A stretch of DNA of 64,000 bases from positions 439,501 through 503,500 of the forward strand of contig NZ_CP036265.1 of NCBI RefSeq assembly GCF_007743815.1. The letters run 5' to 3'. Positions 1 to 10,986 of this stretch are shown here, one piece after another (position 1 is the stretch's first letter; every line of letters begins with the position of its first letter). The translations under genes and the position numbers were made by a program. The stretch comes from Alienimonas californiensis (lineage in GTDB: Bacteria; Planctomycetota; Planctomycetia; Planctomycetales; Planctomycetaceae). Under the pieces are notes generated by a model. That model did no database searches and was not told the origin of the DNA. It worked only from the letters and a program-made list of their open reading frames with translations.

Positions 1-665
1 GCGTCTTCGGCCACCAGGTCCGCGACTCGAATCCGCTCGCGGCCGCGCCAGATGCGGGTGGCGGCGTCGAACGTCAACTCTTCATCCTCGGAGGCGCCGT
101 CTCCGCCGGCCCTCGGCGCGCGGCGGGCGACGATCGTTCCGGCGTCGTTCTTGAGCTCCACCGCTTTCAGCCTCCAGACCAATCCCGCGCGCAGGCAGTG
201 GCTGGGCTCGTCTTCGAGCAGGAGCACGTGGTTCTCCGCGGGCGCCGTCCCCGTGCCGCGATAGTGGCCCGCGTCTTTCTCCTTGTTGTCGACCGGCAAC
301 ACCGGCACGGCGGAGAGCTTCGGGTCGGGCGGCAGAAAGGCCCGCACGTGCAGCACGGTCCCCAGCGGGACGTCCCGGAGATCCGCCGGCGCCCCGTGAT
401 ACCGCACGACGCCGTAGGGCAGCATCGCGAAGGGCTGCGGGTCGTTGCGATAAAACTTGCCCGTCCCGGCCACCCGCAGGCTGCCGCGGCGGTTGGCGTG
501 GTCCACGAAGACCAGTTCGCCCCGGTAGGCGTGCGCTTTCTCCAACGGAGGAAACGTCCCGGGTTCCGGGCGGAACGGGTCCTCCGCCGCGGAGACCGCG
601 GGCGCCAGCAGGGTCGCGATCAGGCACAGCGCCGTCGCCCAGAACGATGCGTCAATTCGCGTCAT
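1..665 (-). CDS. exported protein of unknown function, 3' end outside window
   Basis: Reading frame open from an ATG at 665 down to the window edge (221 codons, no stop). It begins [17 protein letters not shown] and continues to a likely signal-peptidase site after ...PAVSAAED, so the product should be exported. The mature part has beta-rich segments ([30 protein letters not shown]) but no motif I can name. Its ATG overlaps the stop of the DUF1552 gene in an ATGA, which argues for translational coupling and a role linked to the DUF1592/DUF1552 pair upstream. Function unknown; existence of the gene is well supported by the overlap, the signal peptide and the long open frame. Confidence 0.8.
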   Translation of the reverse strand, partial: MTRIDASFWATALCLIATLLAPAVSAAEDPFRPEPGTFPPLEKAHAYRGELVFVDHANRRGSLRVAGTGKFYRNDPQPFAMLPYGVVRYHGAPADLRDVPLGTVLHVRAFLPPDPKLSAVPVLPVDNKEKDAGHYRGTGTAPAENHVLLLEDEPSHCLRAGLVWRLKAVELKNDAGTIVARRAPRAGGDGASEDEELTFDAATRIWRGRERIRVADLVAED

Positions 666-2020
666 AGTTCGATCGATTTGTTGCTGTCGCCGAACTGGTC
701 GGTTTCGACGCCCATGCGCTGGGCCATCGTCAACAGCAGATTGCTCATATGGGCGTCCGAGTTCGCGGGGCGGCTGCAGAGCGAGTAATGCTTGCCGGGT
801 TCGTCCAGCTGATAGCCCTCGAAATGGCCCTGGTTAAAGTCGACATGGCTGCCGTGCTTCAGACCGAGGTCCGATCCGCCGGCGAGCACCAGCGGGAGGT
901 TGGCGTTGCCGTGGCTGTGACCGTACGACATGCCGCTGCCGAAGAGCGCCATCGTCGAGCCTAACAGCGGCCTGCCGTTGAGATCGTTCGTCTCCGCCAG
1001 TCGGGTGAGGAAGTAGCTGAACTGCTCGATGGCGAAGGTGTCGTAATTCGTCAGCTTCTCCATGTAGCCGAGGTCGCCGCCGTGGTGACTCAGCTGATGC
1101 CGCGACTCGGTGATGCCGATCTCGGGAATGGCGAAGGCGTCCCCCTCCCCGCCCAGGCTGAACGTGGCCACCCGCGTGACGTCCGTCTGGAAGGCGAGGA
1201 CCATCAGGTCGTAGACGGTGCGAAAATAATCGCCCGCCTGGGTCTTGGGGACGTCGCGGTTCGTCCGCTTCTTGTCAGACTCCGAAATCTCCGGCAGCGG
1301 GGTGTCGAGCCAGGCGTCGGCCCGCCGCGTGCGGATCTCGGCCTCACGCACCGAAGTGAGGTATTGATCGAGGCGCCCCCTGTCGGCCGCTCCGATCTGC
1401 CGCTCCAGCCGCCGGACTTCCGCGAGGTTGTCGTCGAGCACGCTGGCCTTCCGGCGCAAGGCTCTGCGCTGAGCGGCGACGCCGCCTTTGGGCTGCTCGA
1501 AGAGGGACGCGAAGATCTCGCTGCAACGCCGCATTGAGGGGAGGCGCACGCCGTCGGCCGTCCAGCTCAACGATTCCCCGGTGAGGGCGACCTCCATGGA
1601 GGGGTAGCGCGTGTGCTCCGCGGTGATCGCCGCCATCTGCTGGTCGACGGAGATCGTATTGCGGTCCGACGGGCCGAGTTTTCCGCCGGTCAGCCAGACG
1701 GAAATACAGTTGTGGTGATGGCTGATGGCGCCGGGATGATGCAGCCCGCTGATGGGCGTGATGACGTCGCGGTGCTTCTCCAGCGGCTTGAGCGAGCGCG
1801 AGAACTCATAGTCCCTGCCCGGCGTGGTGATCTGGTAGTTGAGCGAATGGACGCCGTTCGCGAGGTAGACGAAGGCGCTGCGTTTCGGCGAGGCGGTTTG
1901 TCGCTCGGCCGCCCGCAGCGGGATCATGCATTCCAGCATGGGCAGCGCGACGCAGGTGCCCATCGCGCGCAGGGCGTGTCGGCGGTCGACCAGCCAGGAT
2001 TGGGAAAGGAAGTTCGACAT
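662..2020 (-). CDS. DUF1552 family protein (HxxSHH motif)
   Basis: 452 aa. An early RR pair ([11 protein letters not shown]) followed by a hydrophobic run looks like a Tat-type leader, so export is likely. The family signature H-Q-L-S-H-H lies at about residues 306-311, and a second His-rich patch (GAISHHHN) near residue 100 fits the metal-binding look of the family. An AAGGAA Shine-Dalgarno sequence stands 7 bases before the ATG at 2020. In planctomycetes such proteins are regularly encoded with DUF1587/1592/1588/1585 cytochrome proteins, exactly as here (129 bp downstream of that gene). The biochemical role of the family is not established; a part in surface or periplasmic polymer processing is inference. 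Confidence 0.9.
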   Translation of the reverse strand: MSNFLSQSWLVDRRHALRAMGTCVALPMLECMIPLRAAERQTASPKRSAFVYLANGVHSLNYQITTPGRDYEFSRSLKPLEKHRDVITPISGLHHPGAISHHHNCISVWLTGGKLGPSDRNTISVDQQMAAITAEHTRYPSMEVALTGESLSWTADGVRLPSMRRCSEIFASLFEQPKGGVAAQRRALRRKASVLDDNLAEVRRLERQIGAADRGRLDQYLTSVREAEIRTRRADAWLDTPLPEISESDKKRTNRDVPKTQAGDYFRTVYDLMVLAFQTDVTRVATFSLGGEGDAFAIPEIGITESRHQLSHHGGDLGYMEKLTNYDTFAIEQFSYFLTRLAETNDLNGRPLLGSTMALFGSGMSYGHSHGNANLPLVLAGGSDLGLKHGSHVDFNQGHFEGYQLDEPGKHYSLCSRPANSDAHMSNLLLTMAQRMGVETDQFGDSNKSIEL

Positions 2021-2149
2021 CGGGATGTTCCTTGGAAAGGCTTGGCGGGTGACGGGTTACGGGACGCCCTTTCCAAGGCGTCGGCGAGGGCCTGGTCGTC
2101 GCGTTCAGGACCGCCCGGAGGGGCCGTCCCGGGGGATCACGTTCCGTTC

Positions 2150-4588
<2,439 letters not shown>

Positions 4589-4912
4589 CGCTTTTGTCCG
4601 TGGCATTCCGCAGTGATCGCCTACGCCACCGAGCGATGCACATCGGTCCGCCGGAGGTCGCGGCCGAAGTGGTTGCAGGTGAGTTGAGCGTGATCGACGC
4701 TGAGCAGGCCCCGCATCATAGCGTACAGCATAGTCGTATGCAGCGTCGTGGATGCGAGCCCTGCGGTCGATCACGCGGTCGCCCCCGTGACCGGTTTTGC
4801 CGTCGGCGCTCCGTCGTCCCGGCGGAGCAGTCGGTCGGCGACGAAGGCCGCTGCGGAGCCGCCGGCGGACGGCCCCCCGCTCCCCCGCCGGGCGGCGGGC
4901 CGGGCGGCGACC

Positions 4913-5209
4913 GTGGCGATCACCGACGGACGGCAGGACCTCGGCCGGCGGGAGCGGCTCGTCCCCGGCGCCTTCGACGACCGGCGGGCGACGGCCGATA
5001 CGGCCCGCTTCGCGGCGCACGTGCTGACCTACGGCGGGGAGGCGGATCTGGCGGCGCTCCGGGAGCAACTCCCGACCGTGGCGGACCTGCGGGCGGTCCT
5101 CGACGCGGCGCCGGCCGGCGTGTACGACGCCCGGTCGTGGGCGTACTGGAATCTGATGGCCGGTCGCGACGACCCGCCCCCGCCGCCGGCCCGAACGCTG
5201 CCGAGCTGA
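4913..5209 (+). CDS. small protein of unknown function, possibly a truncated gene
   Basis: About 98 aa from a GTG at 4913; the frame stays open back to an ATG at 4748, but the extra 55 residues are Arg/Ala/Pro-rich and look non-coding. The C-terminal half reads like real protein ([20 protein letters not shown], then [16 protein letters not shown]) and ends with a Pro-rich tail. It faintly resembles small single-domain proteins of the DUF6922 type (VLxxG..xDLxxLR...W), a weak likeness from memory. It stands alone on the plus strand between two minus-strand clusters, with no clear ribosome binding site. It may be a small orphan gene or the surviving 3' end of a larger one. Confidence 0.5.
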   Translation: MAITDGRQDLGRRERLVPGAFDDRRATADTARFAAHVLTYGGEADLAALREQLPTVADLRAVLDAAPAGVYDARSWAYWNLMAGRDDPPPPPARTLPS

Positions 5210-5241
5210 AGGCGAAAAGGCCGGCGGAGTGAATCGGCCCG

Positions 5242-6714
5242 CTACGCCAGCACGTCGCGAATCAGCGTGCCGTGCACGTTCGTCAGCCGGCGGTCCAGGC
5301 CGTTGTTGTACCAGGTGAGCCGCGTGTGCTCGAAGCCGAGCAGGTGCAGGACCGTCGCGTAGAAGTCCCAGACGGTGACCGGGTCAAGGGCGGCCCGACG
5401 GCCGAACTCGTCGGTCGCGCCGTGACTGACGCCCCCCTTCACCCCGGCCCCGGCCATCCAGCAGGTGAAGCCGTCCGGGTTGTGGTCCCGCCCGGCCACG
5501 CCCTCCTGGCGGGTCGGCATCCGGCCGAACTCGGTCGTCCAGAGCACGAGCGTGTCGTCCAGCAGGCCGCGACGCTTCAGGTCGGTGAGCAGCGCGGCGG
5601 TCGGCCCGTCAAAGACCGGGCAGTGCCGTTCGTAGTCGGACTTCAGCGTCTTATGGGCGTCCCAGTTGAGAAGTCCGTCGACCCCCGAGGCCCGCGAGGC
5701 GCAGTAGAGACTGACGTACCGGACGCCCCGCTCGAGCAACCGGCGGGAGAGCAGGCAGTTCCGGGCGTAGGCCGCCTTGAGCCGGTTCCCGTCGTCCGTG
5801 CCGTACAGGGCGTGCGTCTCGCGGGTTTCCCGGGAGAGATCGGCGACCTCCGGGGCCGAGAGCTGCATCCGCGCCGCGAGCCGGTAGGCCGCGACGCGGG
5901 CCCGCAGTTCCGAATCGCCCGGCCGCTCCTCCGCGTGCCGGCCGTTGAGAAACTCGAGGTAATCCCGGGTCGCCCGCTCGGTCGCCGGCGCGATCGACCC
6001 GGGGCGGGCGAGGTTGCGGATCGGCTGCTGGGCCGAGAGGACGACCGCTTGGTGCTCGGCCGGCAGAAAGCCGTTGCTCCAGTTCGCTTTGCCGTTCGGC
6101 GGCTCGCCCCGCAGGTCGGGGATCGCGACGTAGGTCGGCAGGTTGTCGTTGGCGCTGCCGAGGGCGTAGCCGACCCAGGATCCCGCGCTCGGGAAGCCCT
6201 CGAACGTGTGCCCGGTGTTCATGAACACGCAGCCGGGGCCGTGCGTGTTCGATTCCGACGTCATCGAGTGGACGAAGGCGATCTCGTCGGCGTGTTCGGC
6301 CATTCCCGGCAGCATCGACGAGATCATCTTGCCGCTTTCGCCGGCCGGCCGAAACGGCCAGGGGCTCCGCATGAGCGGACCGTTTCGACCTTGAAACGAG
6401 ACGAGCGGCTCCCCCGGCAGCGGCTCCCCGTCGTGCGCGTCGAGGGCCGGCTTGTGCTCCCAGAGGTCCATGTGCGACGCGCCGCCCGGACAGAAGATCT
6501 GCAACACCCGCTTCGCCTTGGCCGCGTGGTGCGTCGCTCCAGGGCCGGATCCAGGGCCGCCCGCCGATTCGCCCGCCGTCCCGGACCGCGCCAGCAGGTC
6601 CGCGAGGCCGATGCCGGCGAGACCGGCCCCCGCAAGACCGGCCCCCGCGCGGCTAAGCAGCCTCCGCCGGGAGAGCTCCGGCTCGGGCGGCGCTGCGGAT
6701 TCTTGAAGGGACAT
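5242..6714 (-). CDS. DUF1501 family exported protein
   Basis: 490 aa from the ATG at 6714; the longer upstream frame is the antisense-like shadow of the next gene and is discarded. The N-terminus has twin Arg followed by a long Ala/Gly/Leu stretch ([18 protein letters not shown]), a Tat-type signal. Family landmarks include [20 protein letters not shown], an Arg/Gly-rich middle and a C-terminal TTEFGRMP followed by [17 protein letters not shown], the conserved alkaline-phosphatase/sulfatase-like end of DUF1501. It starts 11 bp after the stop of the PSD1 gene, the classic planctomycete two-gene operon. Probably an exported partner of the PSD1 cytochrome protein; the reaction is not known. Confidence 0.94.
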   Translation of the reverse strand: MSLQESAAPPEPELSRRRLLSRAGAGLAGAGLAGIGLADLLARSGTAGESAGGPGSGPGATHHAAKAKRVLQIFCPGGASHMDLWEHKPALDAHDGEPLPGEPLVSFQGRNGPLMRSPWPFRPAGESGKMISSMLPGMAEHADEIAFVHSMTSESNTHGPGCVFMNTGHTFEGFPSAGSWVGYALGSANDNLPTYVAIPDLRGEPPNGKANWSNGFLPAEHQAVVLSAQQPIRNLARPGSIAPATERATRDYLEFLNGRHAEERPGDSELRARVAAYRLAARMQLSAPEVADLSRETRETHALYGTDDGNRLKAAYARNCLLSRRLLERGVRYVSLYCASRASGVDGLLNWDAHKTLKSDYERHCPVFDGPTAALLTDLKRRGLLDDTLVLWTTEFGRMPTRQEGVAGRDHNPDGFTCWMAGAGVKGGVSHGATDEFGRRAALDPVTVWDFYATVLHLLGFEHTRLTWYNNGLDRRLTNVHGTLIRDVLA

Positions 6715-6725
6715 CGCCCGGGACC

Positions 6726-9584
6726 TCAGTCGATGTGGAGGAGTTCGGTCGAGTTCAGCATCGCCCGGCAGAAGGCGGGCAGGCCGTGGTCGACGACGAG
6801 CGTGACGGCCGCCCCCCGCTCGGCGTCGTCGGGCCGGCGGCCGAAGCAGAGGGCGAAGGCCCGGTCGACCTGCGCCGCCGGTTCGACGCCCGCCTCGCGT
6901 TCGAGCCGAGCGGCGAGGCACCCGGACATGTCGAGCGTGAAACGGTGGTTCAGCAACGTCAGCGCCTGGAGCGGGGTCGTCGTCGACGAGCGGTTCGAGA
7001 CGGCGAAGGCGTTGTCCGGGCAGTCGAACTCCGCCAGCAGGTCGACCGACGCCGCCCGGGCGTTCTGGTGATAGACCGCCCGGCGGTAGGTTTCGGGGCC
7101 GTGCTCGTCGAGCGGGACGTACGTCGAGACGTTGTCCTGGAGGTAACGGTAGAGCCGGAATCCCGGCCCGCCCGCCCGCAGGTCGAGCTTTCCGGACACG
7201 GTGAGGACCGTGTCGCGGACCTCCTCGGCGTCGAGCCGGCGGGGCGGAAAACGCCAGAGCAGGCGATCGCCCGAATCGGCCGCGGCGGGCTCCGACCGCC
7301 ACTCGGACGACTGGCGGTAGGTCTGCGAGAGCATGATCCGGCGATGCAGCGGCTTCAGGCGCCAGCGGTCCGCCCGCAGCCGGGCGGCGAGCCAGTCGAG
7401 CAGTGCCGGGTGGCTCGGGCGCGCCCCCATGTCGCCGAAGTCGCTCGGCGTGGCGACCAGGCCTGTGCCGAAGTGGTAGTGCCAGAGTCGATTCGCCAGG
7501 ACCCGCGGGGTGAGCGGGTTGTCGTCGCGGACGATCCACCGCGCGAGCGCGAGCCGGCGGTCGGGCTCGGGCGCGTCGGCGTCGAGCTGGTAACCGGTCG
7601 TCACCTCCGAGAGCACAGCCGGGCTGGACGGTGCGACCGGGTCGCCCGGCCGCTGCGGGTCGCCGCCGAGGAACACGCGGACGTCGCGGTCCTTCGGCAG
7701 CGAGAACGTCCCGACCCACCAGGAGGGGAACGTCGGGACCGCGGCGATCTGGCGGCCGACCTCGGCGAGTTCGGCGTCGAACTCGGCGATCCGCGACCGC
7801 TCGTCGGGCGTGATCTCCGCCTCGAACAGGCGGTGTCGCCGGTGGTCGTCGCCGAGCGGCTTGCGGTCGGACGAGTCGGCGACCGCCGTCCACTGCTCGC
7901 CGTCGGCCGAAACCTCGATCCGGTACTCCGCCGCGAAGGGCTCCGACGGCCTCTGCCGTTCCCGGTCCGCCGAAAAGACGACGCGGTCGATCGTCGCCGG
8001 GGCGGCGAGTTCGACGGTGAGGATCGGCTCCTGGGCGTGCCACCGCGTCGACGACCGCCCGTCGATCGCCAGCGCCGCGGCGTAGGCGTCCTGGAAATCG
8101 TCGGCCCTGCGGCTCGCCCCGGTCGCCCGCGCCCCCGCGGAGGCGAGGGCGACGTTCCGCGGGTCCGGGCCGGCGGAATAGACCTCGAACTCGTCGATCC
8201 GGAAGTTGGAGGGCGTCGCCGGGGACCGGTCGGTCCCGGCGACGACCAGACGCACGAACTTCGCCTCGGTCGCCCCGAACCGCTCCTCGACGCCGCCCCG
8301 GTCGGCGGGCGGACGGGTCCATCCCGCCTCCCGCTCGGCGGCGTGCGCCTCGGCGCGGGCGGCGATCGCCGCGACGAACTCCGCCCGACGCGCCTCGAGT
8401 TCCCCGCGGCCGGCGAGGAGCGGGGCGAGCGCCGCGTCCCGCTCCCCCCGCTGCTCCGGCGAGGCGATCTCGCGGGCGCCGTGCCGGACGCCGGCGAAGG
8501 CCGCGTAGAAGCGGTAATAGTCCGCCTGGGTGATCGGGTCGAATTTGTGGTCGTGGCAGCGGGCGCACCCGACCGTCAGGCCGAGGAACGCCTCGGAGGT
8601 CGCACGGATCATGTCGTCGATCGTGTTCGCCCGGATCACGGCCGCCGCCGCCGCGTCCTGATTCCCGACGTCGTCGTACGGACCGCAGACGAGGAACGAC
8701 GTGCCGACCTCGACTGACGGGTCGCCCGGCCCGAGCACGTCTCCGGCGAGTTGCTCGAGGACGAACCGATCGAACGGCTTGTCCTCGTTGAACGACCGGA
8801 TCACGTAGTCGCGGTACGGCCACAGCCCGTCGATGAGCACGTTCCGCTCATAACCGTTGCTCTCGCCGAACCGGGCGACGTCCAGCCAGTGGCGACCCCA
8901 CCGTTCGCCGTACCGCGGCGAGTCGAGCAGGCGATCGATCAACCGCTCGTAGGCGTCGGGCGAGGGGTCGGCGACGAACGCCTCGACCTCCTCGGGCGTC
9001 GGCGGCAGGCCCGTCAGGTCGTACGTCGCCCGCCGGACGAGCGTGCGGCGGTCCGCCGACGGATTCGGTTCCAGCCCGGCCTCGCGGAGCTGCGCGAAGA
9101 CGAACCGGTCGATCGGGTTCGCGGTCCAGGCCTCCGGGAGCCCCTCCGGCGCGGGCGGCTCCGGGTCGGCGAGCGGACGTAGCGACCAGAACGACTTGTC
9201 GGTCGCGGCCCGTTCCTCCACGACGACCCCCGCCGGCCAGACGGCCCCCGCTTCGACCCAGGCGGTCAGGGTCGCGACCTCCTCCTCCGACAGCGGGGCG
9301 CTCTCCTTCGGCATCGTCGGCGGGCCGTCGTCCGACGGACGCACCACGTCGAGCAGATGACTGCCCCCCACGTCGCCGGGAACGACGTAGCCGAACGCGA
9401 CGAGGTCGTCCGCCGTCGCCAGCGAGAGCTCCCCCTTCCGCTCCGCCGGGTCGTGGCAGCGGACGCAGCGCGCTTCCAGGATCGGCGCGACGTCGCGGGC
9501 GAAGTCGACCCCTTCTGCGGCGGGCGCGGGTCGCGCCGCGGCGACGATCAGAACCGCGACGGCCCCGCGGAACGCCGCCGTCAT
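6726..9584 (-). CDS. PSCyt1-DUF1549-DUF1553 (PSD1) cytochrome protein with a discoidin-like insert
   Basis: 952 aa from the ATG at 9584, chosen because GGAGAGG lies just upstream and a signal peptide follows (MTAAFRGAVAVLIVAAARPA). Order: haem motif CVRCH near residue 40 in a PSCyt1 domain; DUF1549 with ATYDLTGLPPTPEEVEAF and RYGERWGRHWLDVARFGES; a coiled linker rich in Glu/Arg; a jelly-roll insert (FRIDEFEVYSAG ... AIDGRSSTRWH ... YRIEVSADGEQW) resembling F5/8 type C domains that bind sugars; then DUF1553 with NRLWHYHFGTGLV and YRQSSEWR. Together with the DUF1501 gene this is the standard planctomycete exported pair, often found beside sulfatases and glycoside hydrolases. The discoidin-like part suggests polysaccharide contact; this is inference. 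Confidence 0.94.
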   Translation of the reverse strand: MTAAFRGAVAVLIVAAARPAPAAEGVDFARDVAPILEARCVRCHDPAERKGELSLATADDLVAFGYVVPGDVGGSHLLDVVRPSDDGPPTMPKESAPLSEEEVATLTAWVEAGAVWPAGVVVEERAATDKSFWSLRPLADPEPPAPEGLPEAWTANPIDRFVFAQLREAGLEPNPSADRRTLVRRATYDLTGLPPTPEEVEAFVADPSPDAYERLIDRLLDSPRYGERWGRHWLDVARFGESNGYERNVLIDGLWPYRDYVIRSFNEDKPFDRFVLEQLAGDVLGPGDPSVEVGTSFLVCGPYDDVGNQDAAAAAVIRANTIDDMIRATSEAFLGLTVGCARCHDHKFDPITQADYYRFYAAFAGVRHGAREIASPEQRGERDAALAPLLAGRGELEARRAEFVAAIAARAEAHAAEREAGWTRPPADRGGVEERFGATEAKFVRLVVAGTDRSPATPSNFRIDEFEVYSAGPDPRNVALASAGARATGASRRADDFQDAYAAALAIDGRSSTRWHAQEPILTVELAAPATIDRVVFSADRERQRPSEPFAAEYRIEVSADGEQWTAVADSSDRKPLGDDHRRHRLFEAEITPDERSRIAEFDAELAEVGRQIAAVPTFPSWWVGTFSLPKDRDVRVFLGGDPQRPGDPVAPSSPAVLSEVTTGYQLDADAPEPDRRLALARWIVRDDNPLTPRVLANRLWHYHFGTGLVATPSDFGDMGARPSHPALLDWLAARLRADRWRLKPLHRRIMLSQTYRQSSEWRSEPAAADSGDRLLWRFPPRRLDAEEVRDTVLTVSGKLDLRAGGPGFRLYRYLQDNVSTYVPLDEHGPETYRRAVYHQNARAASVDLLAEFDCPDNAFAVSNRSSTTTPLQALTLLNHRFTLDMSGCLAARLEREAGVEPAAQVDRAFALCFGRRPDDAERGAAVTLVVDHGLPAFCRAMLNSTELLHID

Positions 9585-10318
9585 GGCGCCTCTCCGGACC
9601 AGCCCGGGACGACGCAGTTTCCCTCCGCCCACCGGTGGTGCGTGGGGCCGCCTTGGGATGCCTCTCCGGAGCCGGTCGGCCGTCGGCGGGGCGAGATCCG
9701 GCAGTTCCGTCCGGGTTGGGACCAGCACGGTGCGGCTCTCCGGGTCGACGAAGGGCGGGGAAAGGGCGAGCCTAGCCAGACGTTGACTTGCCGGACAAGC
9801 GCCCCGGCCGCGCCGGGCCGGTCCCGCCCTTTCGCAGCCCCGCGTCGCCGCCACGACTTGGGCGCCGGGGCCGGCCGGTGAGAAGCGGTCGCTCCGCTCC
9901 CAATCGCCATTCCTATCGGCGCCCTCGAGAACGGAGCCGCCCTGATGACGAGTCGGCCTCGCCGGTCGATCGACCATGCCGCCGTCTGCGCTGACGGCGC
10001 GACCCCCGACCGTTTCCGCGAGACGGCGTCCCCCGGGACGACGAACAGCCTCCCCAAGAACCGGACGGTCGACGTCGCAGGCCGGGGCCCCGCCGCGGGT
10101 CGGCGCAGGGGCCGGGGCCGGACGCCGGTTCCGTGGCGGGGGCGGCCCGGAACTGGCGGCCACGGCCGCAGCCCGCCCCGGCGTCTCCTCGGGGGTGTGC
10201 CGCTTGCGTCGCTCGGTCAGAGTCGAATCATCCTTCCGAGTTCATCGGCTCGAGACGCTCACAACCACTGAACCAGTTTCCGGGGGGCAGGCCATCCCGC
10301 CGAGCCCCCCGCCGCCCT

Positions 10319-10391
10319 GACCGACGATCAGATCGTCCCGGCCGGGAGTGCAAACCGAAGCCGGCGAGTGGGCGTCCGTGAACCGCATCCC
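10319..10391 (-). pseudogene. fragment of a sulfatase gene (Cys motif region)
   Basis: Read on the minus strand this gives G-M-R-F-T-D-A-H-S-P-A-S-V-C-T-P-G-R, which matches the region around the formylglycine Cys of type I sulfatases (family pattern TDAH..ASVC.P.R.G.LTG). The match stops after DDLIVG, and neither the N-terminal metal site nor the rest of the enzyme can be found. It abuts the hydrolase fragment in another frame, so it cannot be part of a working gene. The key CxPxR spacing is present (C-T-P-G-R). Identification by memory of the family; short but distinctive. Confidence 0.55.
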
Positions 10392-10393
10392 TC

Positions 10394-10492
10394 GCCCGGG
10401 CTGCCGCCGGTCGAGCAAACCCGATCCGCGACGAGATTCAGCTCCGCGGCGTGGAAGCGGAGGAACTGGAGCGCCCGGGCGGCGTCGAGCAG
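10394..10492 (-). pseudogene. fragment of an alpha/beta hydrolase gene (nucleophile elbow region)
   Basis: The minus-strand frame gives LLDAARALQFLRFHAAELNL followed by VADRVCSTGGSPG. This resembles the planctomycete esterase segment DA.RALQF.R..A.EWN.D..R..A.GGSAG, where GxSxG carries the catalytic Ser. Here the elbow reads GGSPG. The likeness fades about 15 residues upstream and ends abruptly downstream, where the sulfatase-like piece begins in a different frame. No start, catalytic Asp or His is present, so this is a relic and not a gene. Confidence 0.55.
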
Positions 10493-10740
10493 CGGGGCGG
10501 CGACCGACACGACGACCGTCCGCCAGTTCCGCCCGCCGCGCGAGGCGTTCCTCCGGCGGGACCGAAACCCAAACCCGTACGCCTTCGCGCTGTGGGCGAC
10601 CTGACGACGCGGGCGACCTGACGACGGAGAGAGGTCGATTCGGGGCGACGCCTACGCGGCCTTCCGCAAAAAACGTCTCACGAAGTGTCTCACGCGGCGC
10701 GCGTCTCACGCCAAGGGGCCTCTGACCCCTATTTTGAAAG

Positions 10741-10815
10741 GGTGGCATACCGGATTTGAACCGGCGACCTCCGGAATCACAATCCGGCGCTCTAACCAAC
10801 TGAGCTAATGCCACC
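10741..10815 (-). tRNA. tRNA-His (anticodon GTG)
   Basis: The minus strand folds into a full cloverleaf: acceptor GTGGCAT/ATGCCAC, D arm GCTC...GAGC, anticodon arm CCGGA/TCCGG around loop TTGTGAT (anticodon GTG), five-base variable region AGGTC, T arm GCCGG/CCGGT around TTTGAAT. One extra G at the 5' end (position 10815) faces a C discriminator (10741), the G-1:C73 pair that marks bacterial tRNA-His. No CCA is encoded (CTT follows), so the CCA end must be added enzymatically. A sigma70-like promoter lies just upstream. Confidence 0.97.
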
Positions 10816-10824
10816 ATGCTCCAT

Positions 10825-10845
10825 CGGACGCGATTTTCGCGTCCG
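10825..10845 (-). repeat. hairpin in the leader of tRNA-His
   Basis: Perfect 9-bp inverted repeat (CGGACGCGA / TCGCGTCCG, three-base loop) between the putative tRNA promoter and the mature tRNA 5' end. It should form in the precursor RNA ten bases before G-1, so it may affect 5' processing by RNase P. No T-run follows on the minus strand, which makes a terminator role for the mscS gene unlikely. Confidence 0.6.
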
Positions 10846-10860
10846 AGGCTGCGGGCGGCA

Positions 10861-10889
10861 AGGGTAGCCGCCGATCGGCGGGTCGGCAA
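10861..10889 (-). promoter_or_regulatory. sigma70-like promoter of tRNA-His
   Basis: On the minus strand TTGCCG (10889-10884), a 17-base spacer and TACCCT (10866-10861). Transcription would start near 10854, giving a precursor leader of about 40 bases. It sits between the mscS stop and the tRNA, so the tRNA need not depend on mscS transcription. Confidence 0.55.
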
Positions 10890-10986
10890 GCGCCGGCCGC
10901 CTCGCTTCCCTTCCCGTTCCGCCCCGTCCGACACGGCCGCTCCCCGTCGGGTTCGCAACCGCTCCGACCGCTCCCGCCGGCGCCCG

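Larger units (their letters stand above)
9585..10740. other. gene-poor region of decayed fragments
   Basis: 1156 bases without a convincing intact gene between the PSD1 gene and tRNA-His. The first 150 bases hold the upstream region of PSD1. The rest shows short pieces, on the minus strand, that resemble parts of unrelated families in different frames: an IS3-OrfA-like start (L-T-E-R-R-K-R-H-T-P-E-E, 10185-10220), a sulfatase piece and an alpha/beta-hydrolase piece. A weak stem (AGGGG/CCCCT, 10714-10730) lies next to the tRNA. Nothing else recognisable was seen. Confidence 0.6.

Noticed and set aside
6735..8717. 660-codon plus-strand frame opposite the PSD1 gene
   Set aside because: Arg/Val/Gly-rich shadow with no motif; PSD1 domains are clear on the minus strand.
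10348..10725. Plus-strand 125-codon frame in the decayed region
   Set aside because: Arg/Pro/Ser-rich with no start signal; the minus strand of the same bases shows family-like fragments instead.
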